Shown here: positions 50,542 through 61,235 of the stretch, in pieces
Layout: each line of letters starts with the position of its first letter
How positions within the stretch are numbered: position 1 is the stretch's first letter
Source: Terriglobales bacterium
Lineage (GTDB): Bacteria > Acidobacteriota > Terriglobia > Bryobacterales > Bryobacteraceae
Direction: 5' to 3'
Length of the DNA stretch: 64,000 nucleotides
Assembly (NCBI GenBank): GCA_027485675.1
Contig: JAIXQP010000053.1
Location: 1-64,000 of the forward strand
Position numbers and translations under genes: made by a program
The notes under the pieces: generated by a model
The model's database searches: none
The model's input: the letters and a program-made list of their open reading frames with translations, nothing else
What the model was told of the DNA's origin: nothing

Positions 50542-50958
50542 CTAGACGCCTTGGCGATAGTGGAAGAGTTGGGAGCCGATCTCTACGAGTTGGGCGAGGA
50601 CCCAGAAAGCGATGAGGAGGTTGACGAAGGCGAAGTTGCCTTCCCAGCGGAGGGCAACGCAAAGAGAGCAGAAGACGCCGGTGGCCAGAACGAAGGAGCC
50701 ACGGCGGGCGGATTTCAGTTCGATGAGGTGGTCGCGCTCGTCGGTGCGAGCACTGGCCGCGCGGGGATTGAGGAGAGCCAGGACCGTGTTTCCAACAATC
50801 TGGAGAATCACCAGGAAAACGACGAGGGCGACCATAAGGACGACTTGGTGGGGCTGGACCGATAAGCTCGTGTGAGGGAAGACGGAGGCGAAGTAAATTC
50901 CAGACACCGTGAGAAGGCTGAAAAATAGGAGCCAGAGAGATTTTTCATAAAAGCTCAT
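50542..50958 (-). CDS. Small membrane protein partner of the XRE regulator
   Basis: From ATG 50958 the product has 138 residues beginning MSFYEKSLW, a start I have seen in XRE-linked membrane proteins. There are four hydrophobic helices (LWLLFFSLLTVSGIYFA, VVLMVALVVFLVILQIVG, GSFVLATGVFCSLCVALRW, FAFVNLLIAFWVLAQLVEIG) with a central ARTDERDHLIELKSARRG loop of the DUF2178/TetR-linked type. The frame extends to an earlier ATG at 50979, but that would place the operator inside the gene. Function is unknown. It is co-transcribed with the regulator and may sense membrane stress. Confidence 0.75.
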   Translation of the reverse strand: MSFYEKSLWLLFFSLLTVSGIYFASVFPHTSLSVQPHQVVLMVALVVFLVILQIVGNTVLALLNPRAASARTDERDHLIELKSARRGSFVLATGVFCSLCVALRWEGNFAFVNLLIAFWVLAQLVEIGSQLFHYRQGV

Positions 50959-50975
50959 GTCCAATATATTTGACA
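50958..50975. promoter_or_regulatory. Operator 1, TGTC-N10-GACA
   Basis: TGTCCAATATATTTGACA is an 18-base imperfect palindrome abutting the start codon of the membrane-protein gene. It has the same TGTC-N10-GACA format as the site 32 bases away and an AT-rich centre, as expected for a small XRE dimer. Confidence 0.7.
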
Positions 50976-51898
50976 TCATACGGGCTGAATGTCAAGTATT
51001 TTTGACACGGCTTGGGGCGGGGTGAGGGTGCCCGCGCGGAGGGCGGCTTCGAGAGCCGGGCGGATCGCTTGGATGGCGGGGTCGGCGTGGAAACGCTGCC
51101 AGAGGGTTTGGCGGAGGAGCTCTTCAAACCAAGCGAGGGTCTGGGCCGGGCGGCGGGTGCGGTCGGCTTGGGACTGGATGGTTTGCCAGAGTTCCGGAAC
51201 TCCTTCGCGGGTCAGGGCGGAGCAGGTGAGGACAGGGGGGGCGGTAGCGGCGAACAGGTGCAGGGCCGAGGAGTAGGCGCGTTGGGCCTGGAGGGCGCGC
51301 GGTTGGTTGTCGCCATCGGCTTTGTTAATGACGAGCAGGTCCGTGAGTTCGAGGATCCCTCGCTTGAGGCCTTGGAGTTCGTCGCCGGCCCCGGGGAGGA
51401 GCAGCAGGAGGAAGCAATCGGTCATCTGGTGGACGGCGGTTTCCGATTGGCCGACGCCGACGGTTTCGACGATGATCACCTCGTAGCCGGCGGCTTCGCA
51501 CAGTAGAATCGATTCCCGGGTATGGCGGGCGACGCCTCCAAGATGGCCGCGGGCCGGGGTGGGCCGGATGAAGGCGTGCGGGCTTTGTGCCAGGGTTTCC
51601 ATGCGGGTCTTGTCGCCGAGAATGGAGCCGCCCGTGGTGGGAGAGGAGGGGTCGACGGAGAGGACGGCGAGGGGTTGCGTGATGTGAGCGCCGAGGGCTT
51701 CGATCAGGGTGGACTTCCCTGCCCCCGGGACGCCGGTGATGCCGAGGCGGAGCGAACGGCCGGTGTGCGGGAGCACGGCGGCGAGGAGATCGCGGGCGAG
51801 GGCCTGGTCGGCGGGGAGGCCGGACTCCATCAGGGTGAGGGCGCGGGCGAGAACGGCGCGGTCGCGGGCCAGGATCCCGTCGCGGTACTGGGCGAGGG

Positions 51899-51917
<19 letters not shown>
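50976..51917 (-). CDS. meaB: Methylmalonyl-CoA mutase-associated GTPase MeaB
   Basis: The 313-residue P-loop GTPase protects and reloads methylmalonyl-CoA mutase with adenosylcobalamin. It has [18 protein letters not shown] (Walker A, near 58-75), the switch segment [46 protein letters not shown] and the base-recognition NKAD. Length fits the family. The start overlaps the mutase stop by 19 bases, so the two are coupled. Its last codons (VSKILDI) also form operator 2 of the downstream XRE operon, so coding and regulatory sequence coincide there. Confidence 0.92.
50990..51007. promoter_or_regulatory. Operator 2, TGTC-N10-GACA, inside meaB
   Basis: TGTCAAGTATTTTTGACA matches operator 1 in format. 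It lies 32 bases upstream of it, close to three helical turns, and wholly within the final codons of meaB. A repressor bound here could also hinder readthrough from the methylmalonyl operon. Confidence 0.7.
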
Positions 51918-54336
<2,419 letters not shown>

Positions 54337-54340
<4 letters not shown>

Positions 54341-54786
54341 GCGTGGGGGTCCTGGACGATTTCAAGAAGATAGCCGAGCGGGGCTTCGGCGGGGGACTTG
54401 GGATGGACGAAGAAGACGGTGGTGCCGTGGGAGCCGGGGCGCGGGGCGGGGTCGAGGAGTTGGTAGTGCAACGCCTGGAGGTGGGCGTAGGCGGCGTAAA
54501 TGTCAGTCACGGCGAGGGCGAGGTGGGCAAAGGCCGGCCGCGGTTTCTCCAGTTGGCGGGCCACGGGGCTGGAGGGAGAGAGCGGCGAGAGAAGCTGCAA
54601 CAGCGGAGGACCGGAGGGAGGCTGGAGCAGGACCTCATGCACCTGATCGGAGCCGAGGACATCTTCGCGATGCAGGATGGCGAAGCCGAGAGCCTGGTAG
54701 GCCGACAACTGGGCTGCGAGTTGATCGGAGGGGACGGCCAGGGCGAAATGGTGGATGCCGAGGAGGCCGGGGAGCGAGGGGAGCAC
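54337..54786 (-). CDS. mce: Methylmalonyl-CoA epimerase (VOC family)
   Basis: From GTG 54786 the product has 149 residues and a vicinal-oxygen-chelate fold: [48 protein letters not shown], then [21 protein letters not shown] and a final Glu in YLLEIV as metal ligand. Metal-binding His in GIHHFAL and AHLALAV fit the epimerase, which converts the S to the R form of methylmalonyl-CoA before the mutase. The longer frame to 54915 adds a non-conserved segment. It heads the epimerase-mutase-meaB operon of propionate or odd-chain carbon metabolism. Confidence 0.8.
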
Positions 54787-54930
54787 TGTAGATATGGTCG
54801 CGCAAAACACTGGGGATTGGGCCGCAGGGTTGCGTATCGGGACCCACGGCATCCTGTTGAACTTGTTGATTTTGCTACAGGGTGAGTATGGCCGCGGGAT
54901 TGCAGTGGTTACCAATTGAGGTGGATTACC

Positions 54931-55719
54931 ATGCGAATTCTATTCAGTTTTAGCACCCTCGTTCTTGCTAGCCTCCTGTCTGGGCAAACGCAGATCAAAC
55001 GGGTGCCGATTACGCCGACCAAGATAACGGACGGCGCCGAGATGTATCGGACCTACTGTGCCAGTTGCCACGGCACGGACGGCAAAGGATCCGGCCCCGC
55101 AGCAGCGGCGCTGAATGGACCAATGCCGGATCTGACCAAGCTGGCGCAGGCGAATGAGGGGCCGTTTCCGACTGAGTCGGTCCTGTTGACGCTGGGCCGG
55201 GTCCGAGGAGCCGGGGCGCACGGCAGCGAAGAGATGCCGATCTGGGGCGATGTGTTCCGGGGCAGCGGCTTTGGGTCGGAGGAGGTAGTGGTCCAGCTTC
55301 GCCTTTATAACTTAACGCGGTATCTCGAACAGATACAGGATCCTCCGTCGGTAAAGATGGTGAAGGTCAAGAAGCCTTTGGCGACGAATGTGACCGATAT
55401 CCGGGCCTCGTCGGGAGCCGACATGTATGCGGCGTATTGTTCGAGTTGCCATGGGATGCAGGGGCTGGGAGACGGTCCGGCGGCCGCCGGGCTGAAGAAG
55501 CGGCCGAGCGACCTGACCATGCTCTCGACGAACAATCGCGGCGCGTTTCCGTCGGCGAGTCTGACACAGTTGCTGGACCGGGAACCGGGCACCGCGGCGC
55601 ATGGGTCGAAAGAGATGCCGGTGTGGGGCGATGCGTTCCGGGGGGCGGGCGAGTCCGCGGCCTTGGCGCAGTTACGCATCCATAACATCGTGGCCTATCT
55701 TCGGTCCATCCAGCGATAG
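54931..55719 (+). CDS. Di-heme cytochrome c
   Basis: The 262-residue product starts at ATG 54931 with a signal peptide (MRILFSFSTLVLASLLSGQ) and has two class I cytochrome c domains. Each begins GAEMYRTYCASCHG or GADMYAAYCSSCHG, carries GPAAAxL, and ends with HGSxEMPxWGDxFRG, whose Met is the distal heme ligand. The two halves are clearly an internal duplication. It acts in periplasmic electron transfer. The next gene begins 11 bases after its stop on the same strand. Confidence 0.88.
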   Translation: MRILFSFSTLVLASLLSGQTQIKRVPITPTKITDGAEMYRTYCASCHGTDGKGSGPAAAALNGPMPDLTKLAQANEGPFPTESVLLTLGRVRGAGAHGSEEMPIWGDVFRGSGFGSEEVVVQLRLYNLTRYLEQIQDPPSVKMVKVKKPLATNVTDIRASSGADMYAAYCSSCHGMQGLGDGPAAAGLKKRPSDLTMLSTNNRGAFPSASLTQLLDREPGTAAHGSKEMPVWGDAFRGAGESAALAQLRIHNIVAYLRSIQR

Positions 55720-55730
55720 GCAGGGGAACG

Positions 55731-56408
55731 GTGCAGCGATTTCACGACCGGCGCGAGGCGGGGATGATGCTGGCGGAGGCGTTGCGATCTTTTCGCAGCG
55801 TTCCGGGAGGCTTGGTGCTGGCACTGCCGCGCGGCGGGGTGGTGTTAGGGAGGGAGGTCGCGCGAGCGCTCGATCTTCCTCTCGATGTCTGCCTCGTCCG
55901 CAAACTGGGGGTGCCGTGGCAGCCGGAGTTGGCCATGGGCGCTTTGGCCTTGGGCGAGGTGGTGGTTCTCGATGATGCGCTCTTGCGCCAACTGGGGATT
56001 CCACAGATCGAGGTGGAACGGGAGATCGCGCTCGAGCGAACGGAGTTGCTGCGGAGAGACCGGCTCTACCGGAGCGGGCGTGGACCGCTGGAGGTCCGTG
56101 GGCGGAAGGTGATTCTGGTGGACGATGGCATCGCCACCGGAGCCACGATGGAGGCGGCCATCACGGCCATGCGGAAGCTGGGCGCGGCGAAGGTGATCGT
56201 TGGGGTTGGGGTCTCGCCGGCGGGCACGGCCGAGCGGTTGGCACGGGCGGCGGATCAGGTGATCAGCGTGATGGCGCCACAGGAAATGGGAGCGGTGGGG
56301 GAATGGTACGTGGAGTTCCCGCAGGTGGAGGACGCTGCGGTGCTGGCGTTGCTCCGCGCGGCGGAAGAAGGGACCAAGGAAATGGAGAATTTCTATGAAA
56401 GTAGGTGA
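55731..56408 (+). CDS. Phosphoribosyltransferase-family protein
   Basis: The 225-residue product starts at GTG 55731. It has the PRPP-binding signature VILVDDGIATGATMEAAI near 125 and the N-terminal region FHDRREAGMMLAEAL and LVLALPRGGVVLGREVARAL. This subgroup is often found beside alpha/beta-hydrolase, CBS or stress genes in bacteria rather than in nucleotide salvage operons. The reaction is not established. It overlaps the CBS gene by 14 bases, so the two are co-translated. Confidence 0.82.
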   Translation: MQRFHDRREAGMMLAEALRSFRSVPGGLVLALPRGGVVLGREVARALDLPLDVCLVRKLGVPWQPELAMGALALGEVVVLDDALLRQLGIPQIEVEREIALERTELLRRDRLYRSGRGPLEVRGRKVILVDDGIATGATMEAAITAMRKLGAAKVIVGVGVSPAGTAERLARAADQVISVMAPQEMGAVGEWYVEFPQVEDAAVLALLRAAEEGTKEMENFYESR

Positions 56409-56853
56409 TCTGGCGACAGCCGGCGTGGTGAGCGCCGATGGCTCGTTGACCGTCGTGAAGGCGGCCAAGCTGATGCGGGACCACCATGTCGGAGACGTGG
56501 TGGTGACGGAAGAGACCGAGAGCGGCAGCAAACCGGTAGGTATCGTAACCGACCGGGACCTGGTGGTGGGGGTAATCGGTTTGGGCCTGGATCCGGCGGT
56601 GTTTACGATCGGCGATGTGGTGCAGTCGCCGGTGCATACCGCGGTGGCGGACGAGGAGGCGGATGTTGTGATCGAAAGGATGCGTGCGCTGGGAATCCGC
56701 CGGGTTCCCGTCGTGGATACTCGGGGTAACCTGGACGGCATCTTCACGATGGATGACTATGTCGCCTACCTGGGGCAGCAATTGCAGAACATCCGCGACT
56801 TAGTCCAGAACGAGCGAATGCGCGAGGAAGATTCGCGGGTAGCCATCAATTGA
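56395..56853 (+). CDS. CBS-pair domain protein
   Basis: The 152-residue protein consists of two CBS motifs: VGDLATAGVVSADGSLTVVKAAKLMRDHHVGDVVV with VGIVTDRDLVV, then SPVHTAVADEEADVVIERMRALGIRRVPVVD with LDGIFTMDDYVAYL. CBS pairs bind adenine nucleotides and sense energy state. A second such protein is encoded at 62148-62585, and the two flank the regulatory cluster. The gene ends in an 8-base convergent overlap with the histidine kinase gene. Confidence 0.88.
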   Translation: MKVGDLATAGVVSADGSLTVVKAAKLMRDHHVGDVVVTEETESGSKPVGIVTDRDLVVGVIGLGLDPAVFTIGDVVQSPVHTAVADEEADVVIERMRALGIRRVPVVDTRGNLDGIFTMDDYVAYLGQQLQNIRDLVQNERMREEDSRVAIN

Positions 56854-58786
56854 GCGACGGCGCGAACGGAACATCCACCTCCACGCGAGTGCCGCTGCCC
56901 GGCGCCGAGTGGACGGCGAAGTGGCCGCCGAGGTCTCGGGCCCGCTCCTCCATACTGATCAGACCCAAGCCCGCTGAGCGGCGGGAAGGATCCGGTTTGA
57001 AGCCGCAGCCATCGTCGATGACGACGAGACTGAGGTGGCCATCGTTGGCCGCAACGTGGATGGAAACATTCTCGGCATCGGCGCTCTTGACCGCATTGTG
57101 GACGGCCTCCTGGGCGATGCGGTAGAGGGCCACGGTGGTGGCGGTGGGGATCGTCTCCGGCAGCGGATCGGCCACCAGATGCACCCGCGGCCTTTCGAGC
57201 ACGTCCGCATCGCTCACCAGGCTTTCGAGGGCAGGAACCAACCCGGAGTATTCGAGCGTGCTGGGGTGGAGACGGTGCGAGATGGCGCGGACCTTATCGT
57301 GAATCAGGTCGACCTGTTGGCGGGCTTCTTCGAGACGGTCCAAGAGTTTCTTATGCGCGCTATCGACCTCCTGCTTGAGGAATCCCAACTTCATGCCCAG
57401 CAAAGAGATCGTCTGCGTCAGGTCATCGTGAATGTTCCGCGCAATGCGGCGGCGTTCCTCTTCCTGGGCCTTGAGGAGCTTGCCGGCGAGCGACTGCAGA
57501 TGGCGGCGATAGGCGACGCGGTCCGTAACGTCCTGAATGAAGGCGACGGTGAGGTCTCCCTCCGGCGCCGAAATGGAACTCAGGCTGATTTCCACGGGTA
57601 CTTCCGCGCCGTCCTTACGGAGGGCGGGCATCTCCGCTCCGCTGGCCATTGGCCGGGTGCGCGGCGCGACAGAATAACTCTGGTGGTGAGCGGCATGGGC
57701 CGGGCGGAATGACTCGGGAATCAGTTGGAGCAAATCCGTCTGCAAGAGTTCGTCCCGGGAGTAGCCGAACAGTTGCGCGGCGGCGGGATTCGCAATCTTG
57801 ATCTTTCCCGCCGCGTCGACCCCCAGGATCGCCTCCGCTGCGTTTTCCACCACAGCCCGGAACTTGGCTTCGCTGATCTGGAGCGATCGTTCGGCCTTAT
57901 GCCGGCTGGTGACATCAATTCCAGTGGCGATGACGTAGGCGACATGTCCGTCCTGGTCGCGCATCGTGGTGTTCGTCCATGCAATCCGGCGGCGGCTGCC
58001 ATCGCTCGCCAGCCAGTCGTTTTCATGCGCATTGGAGTAGGCGCCGCTCACGAGTTCACCGAAGATGGATTCGGTCTCCGGGATGTGGTCCTGAGGAATG
58101 AACGTCCACACGAGGCGGCCGCGGGCATCGCTCTGCGAAAAACCGGTGAGGCTCTCACAGGCGCGATTAAACTCCAGAACGCGGCCGTTGGGATCGAGGA
58201 CGAGAACCAAGGCGCCCACCGTATCGAGGACGGCGGCGATGAAATCGTAACGTTCCCGCAGATCGTTCCGGCTTTGTTCGAGCGCCGCCTGGCCGCGGAG
58301 GATCTCCTGATTGGCGGCCACCAGTTCGGTAATCGTGGCCCGCAACTCGTCGTTGGCGGCTTCCAGTTCCACGGCAAGGTCATCGGCGGAGTGCACCGGG
58401 GCTGTGGCCGTTGTGGGGCCCTGGAGTCCGTCTTCCTGCGGATTCAGTTCGATTCGCCAGCAACTGGCCTTCACCGGAGACACGGTGAGCGCGGCGAACC
58501 TCCGGAGCCCAACTTCCAGATATTCTACGCGGGGGACGTGCACGGGGGACTTGCTTTGCCGGGCCTGCTCCAACGCTTCGAGCACGGCGGGGTGAAGCGA
58601 TGGGGTGAGTAAGTCGGGAAGACGCAAAGTGACTTCCCCGCGGAGGAGATTGGTCCGCAGCGCGGTGTAGCCAATCAACTCCACCACTCGTAACTGCTCA
58701 TCGATGATCAGGCCTATGGACTGCATTCTGGAACCGGTTCCTGTACTGATTGATCCCGCCGGGGACCGGCTCAATTGTATCCTCAT
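56846..58786 (-). CDS. PAS-domain sensor histidine kinase (NarL-type, HisKA_3)
   Basis: The 646-residue protein has a PAS-like N-terminal region starting near residue 20 (SIGLIIDEQLRVVELIGY), a helical linker, and two PAS/PAC domains (ILDPNGRVLEFNRACESLTGFS and VDAAGKIKIANPAAAQLFGYS). The dimerisation helix has RRRIARNIHDDLTQ with phospho-acceptor His453, followed by a HATPase domain (HNAVKSADAENVSIHV, DDGCGF, GLGLISMEERA). No TM helix is evident, so it senses cytoplasmic redox or ligand signals. The LuxR-type regulator at 61236 is its likely partner. A later start at 58726 (MQSIGLIID) is possible. Confidence 0.88.
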   Translation of the reverse strand: MRIQLSRSPAGSISTGTGSRMQSIGLIIDEQLRVVELIGYTALRTNLLRGEVTLRLPDLLTPSLHPAVLEALEQARQSKSPVHVPRVEYLEVGLRRFAALTVSPVKASCWRIELNPQEDGLQGPTTATAPVHSADDLAVELEAANDELRATITELVAANQEILRGQAALEQSRNDLRERYDFIAAVLDTVGALVLVLDPNGRVLEFNRACESLTGFSQSDARGRLVWTFIPQDHIPETESIFGELVSGAYSNAHENDWLASDGSRRRIAWTNTTMRDQDGHVAYVIATGIDVTSRHKAERSLQISEAKFRAVVENAAEAILGVDAAGKIKIANPAAAQLFGYSRDELLQTDLLQLIPESFRPAHAAHHQSYSVAPRTRPMASGAEMPALRKDGAEVPVEISLSSISAPEGDLTVAFIQDVTDRVAYRRHLQSLAGKLLKAQEEERRRIARNIHDDLTQTISLLGMKLGFLKQEVDSAHKKLLDRLEEARQQVDLIHDKVRAISHRLHPSTLEYSGLVPALESLVSDADVLERPRVHLVADPLPETIPTATTVALYRIAQEAVHNAVKSADAENVSIHVAANDGHLSLVVIDDGCGFKPDPSRRSAGLGLISMEERARDLGGHFAVHSAPGSGTRVEVDVPFAPSLN

Positions 58787-58863
58787 GTCGAGTGGGAGTC
58801 ACCCGGGTGCGAACAGGCGCCAGAGCTTAGGGAGGAGTTTGGAGTCATCATGAGGATGCCAAA

Positions 58864-59433
58864 CTAAGCGGGCCGGCTGAGCAGGTTACCCTGCATGCGA
58901 GGAGGTTGCAACTTCACCACCGGGACCACTTCCACCGTCGATTCATCCACTTCCACCGAGACCGAGCGCTCCAGGAGCGTAACGGAGAGCACCAGCCGGT
59001 TCCCCTTTTTCGTGTCGAGGAGAATCCCTTCAACGCCTTGGAGCGGGCCAAAGCCGACGCGCACGCGCTGGCCGACGGCAAGGTACGGCGTAGGTTCGCA
59101 CGCCACCCCGGCGCCCATGGCCTGTTGGAGAGCGAGAATCTCACCTTCATTCACCGGCATCCACCGGTTACCGAACCCGACGATCCGCACCACGCCAAAA
59201 GCGGACTGCACTAAGGTGCGCTGGGGCAAAGAAAACCGGCAGAAGACATAGCCGGGAAAGAGCGGAAACTCCACCGTCTTAAAGCGGTCTGCCCACTTCC
59301 GGCGGCTTTCATAACACGGGAGAAACGCCTCGAGACCTTTCTCGGCGAGCTGCTTTTCAACCGCCCGCTCATGGCGGACGCGCACATATAGTGCGTACCA
59401 TTGCGATTCCGTTTGAAGATAAAGTTCGGACAT
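58864..59433 (-). CDS. NusG-like (RfaH/UpxY/LoaP-type) transcription elongation factor
   Basis: The 189-residue product has a NusG N-terminal domain: SQWYALYVRVRHERAVEKQLAEKGLEAFLPCYESRRKWADRFKTVEFPLFPGYVFCRF. A C-terminal KOW-like part follows (GQRVRVGFGPLQGVEGILLDTKKGNRLVLSVTLLERSVSVEVDES). This is a specialised paralogue, not housekeeping NusG, which would lie by rpl genes. Such factors normally stand at the head of long polysaccharide or secondary-metabolite operons and stop premature termination. Here it follows a sigma-54 activator and a pseudo-receiver gene on the same strand, with no long operon downstream in the window. Confidence 0.87.
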   Translation of the reverse strand: MSELYLQTESQWYALYVRVRHERAVEKQLAEKGLEAFLPCYESRRKWADRFKTVEFPLFPGYVFCRFSLPQRTLVQSAFGVVRIVGFGNRWMPVNEGEILALQQAMGAGVACEPTPYLAVGQRVRVGFGPLQGVEGILLDTKKGNRLVLSVTLLERSVSVEVDESTVEVVPVVKLQPPRMQGNLLSRPA

Positions 59434-59456
59434 GAGAGAGGGCCTACTTTAACTGG

Positions 59457-59864
59457 TTATGCCGCGTTGGAAGCATTTACAGCAGCTTCCAGCCGCTGAT
59501 GCTGAGCCAAGACGGCGTCGACGAAACCGAGAGCGTGAACGAACTCGGCAGAGCGGAGCGGGCGATAGAGAAAATGGAAAGCGCCCAGCCGCTCGAGATC
59601 CGCCCACGGAGTGGGAGAACCGAAACGGCTGCAAGCGATCCAGTGGATGCCGGGATACCGGCGGCACGCCAAGCGGAGGTAGGATCCACCATCCTCGGAG
59701 GCATCGATCAAACCCGCAGCAATGGTCCGCCCTTCGCTCAGGGCCAGATCATCCAACGCCGGAAGCTGTTTGAGCGCCCAGCCGAACTGGGCGCAGAGGG
59801 CCGCCAGGTCGATGTGTTCTTCGGAGAAGTCTCCGACTGCCAGGAGAATGGGACGCTTATCCAT
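59457..59864 (-). CDS. Stand-alone pseudo-receiver-like protein
   Basis: The 135-residue product resembles a response-regulator receiver fold: PILLAVGDFSEEHIDLAALC for strand 1 and helix 1, AAGLIDASEDGG where the phospho-Asp would lie, WIACSRFGS for the Ser/Thr position, and FHFLYRPL where active receivers have a Lys-Pro. The acidic pair after strand 1 is not clear and the conserved Lys is Arg, so it is probably not phosphorylated in the usual way. It begins eight bases before the end of the sigma-54 activator gene, which itself lacks a receiver domain, so it may be that domain supplied in trans. Confidence 0.6.
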   Translation of the reverse strand: MDKRPILLAVGDFSEEHIDLAALCAQFGWALKQLPALDDLALSEGRTIAAGLIDASEDGGSYLRLACRRYPGIHWIACSRFGSPTPWADLERLGAFHFLYRPLRSAEFVHALGFVDAVLAQHQRLEAAVNASNAA

Positions 59865-60918
59865 ATAGAACCTCGGAAGATTCGAGCGGGTCCTTCGCCA
59901 ATTGGTACTTCTTCATGCGGTACCGCAAACGGTCGCGGGTGGTGCCCAGAGCTTGTGCGGCCTTGGTTTGGTTCCAGCCGGCGCGAAGAAGAGCCTGGCG
60001 AAGCAGGCGAGCCTCACAGACTTCGAGCATATTCTTCGGGGCCGCCTCCTCGCATTCCGTGGGAACCGGAGCCGCGGGAGCCGTTCGGTCCGGGCGAGCC
60101 AGCAGATCGGCCGGCAGATCGTCGAGTTCGATCGTGTCCCCGGAGCAGACCATGGTCGCGTAGCCGAGAGCATTTTCGAGTTCGCGGACATTGCCCGGCC
60201 AGGGATGCAAAACGAACGCCAGAGCGGCTTCCGAGGATAAGCGGGCGACGGGCTTACCATAGCGCACCGCCCACTGGCGAAGGAAGTAGTCGATGAGAAT
60301 CGAAAGGTCGCCCTCGCGTTCGCGGAGGGCCGGCAGGTGGATCTCCACCATGGCGAGCCGGAAATACAGGTCTTCGCGGAACTGGTGCTCCCGCACGGCG
60401 AGTTTCAAGTCTTTATTTGTGGCCGCCACCACACGCAAATCCAACTTGCGGGACGTCAACGATCCCACCCGCTGCACTTCCCGGTTCTGCAACACCCGCA
60501 GCAGCTTCGCTTGCGTCGATAGCGGCATATCGCCGATCTCATCCAGGAAGAGCGTGCCTCCATCGGCAAATTCGCACTGCCCGACTTTGTCCTGCAGCGC
60601 TCCGGTAAAGGCGCCGCGTACGTGCCCGAACAGCTCACTCTCGAACAGAGACTCAACAACAGCGGAACAGTTGAGCGTCACCAAGCGGCCCTTGGCGGGG
60701 CTCAACTCATGAAGCGCGCGGGAAGCCAGCTCCTTGCCGGTGCCCGTCTCTCCGGTCACGAGAACCGTGCGAAAGTGCGGCGCCACCTTCTTAATTCGAT
60801 CGAAGACCCCCTGCATCTGGGGACTTCGGGCGATCGCGCCGGGGATGTTGAAAGAATTGCTATTGGGTTCACCAAGAACCGAACGGTATTCCTGGATAGG
60901 CAATACGCTAGCACTCAT
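59857..60918 (-). CDS. Sigma-54-dependent transcriptional activator without receiver domain
   Basis: The 353-residue bacterial enhancer-binding protein has Walker A VLVTGETGTGKELASRAL near 55, the sigma-54 contact loop GAFTGA near 105, Walker B GGTLFLDEIGDMP, the arginine-finger region REDLYFRLA and a C-terminal Fis-type helix-turn-helix (GWNQTKAAQALGTTRDRLRYRMKKY). The usual N-terminal sensor is missing; only about 30 residues precede the AAA+ domain. ATG 60918 has an AGGAG site. It drives sigma-54 promoters, but I found no -24/-12 element in the intergenic region beside it. Confidence 0.92.
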   Translation of the reverse strand: MSASVLPIQEYRSVLGEPNSNSFNIPGAIARSPQMQGVFDRIKKVAPHFRTVLVTGETGTGKELASRALHELSPAKGRLVTLNCSAVVESLFESELFGHVRGAFTGALQDKVGQCEFADGGTLFLDEIGDMPLSTQAKLLRVLQNREVQRVGSLTSRKLDLRVVAATNKDLKLAVREHQFREDLYFRLAMVEIHLPALREREGDLSILIDYFLRQWAVRYGKPVARLSSEAALAFVLHPWPGNVRELENALGYATMVCSGDTIELDDLPADLLARPDRTAPAAPVPTECEEAAPKNMLEVCEARLLRQALLRAGWNQTKAAQALGTTRDRLRYRMKKYQLAKDPLESSEVLYG

Positions 60919-61235
60919 CGAAGGACTCCTCTGTCCCTTGCGGACTGTGCATCGTGTTTTGGGGCCGCTTGAGAGAGAATGCGGACTGCTTGTCGAAGCG
61001 CCGGTTCCCTACCTCAGCCGCCGTTTCCGAGCTACTTCGATCAGTATATTCAGGGTGCCGCCGGAACTATACTCGTAGTTTCCCTAGGACGACCCGCCTT
61101 TCCCACGGGGTGGTAGACCTCAAACAACCTTGGTGCTATCATCGGCCCACATGCGAACGGGCTTGGCGCCTTCGGCTTTTGAACCGCTGACAAACCGCCA
61201 ACGCTGAAAACGCATGGATCTGACGCGGAGCGCGA
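60919..61235. other. 317-base divergent intergenic region
   Basis: This gap separates the sigma-54 activator and the LuxR-type regulator. TATACT occurs on the minus strand at 61048-61043 and on the plus strand at 61068-61073, and GGTGCTATCAT (TATCAT 61137-61142) lies 93 bases before ATG 61236. No good -35, RNA gene or strong hairpin was seen. Confidence 0.4.

Noticed and set aside
60919-61235. Sigma-54 (-24/-12) promoter beside the sigma-54 activator
   Set aside because: No sequence close to TGGCAC-N5-TTGCA was found on either strand of this gap.
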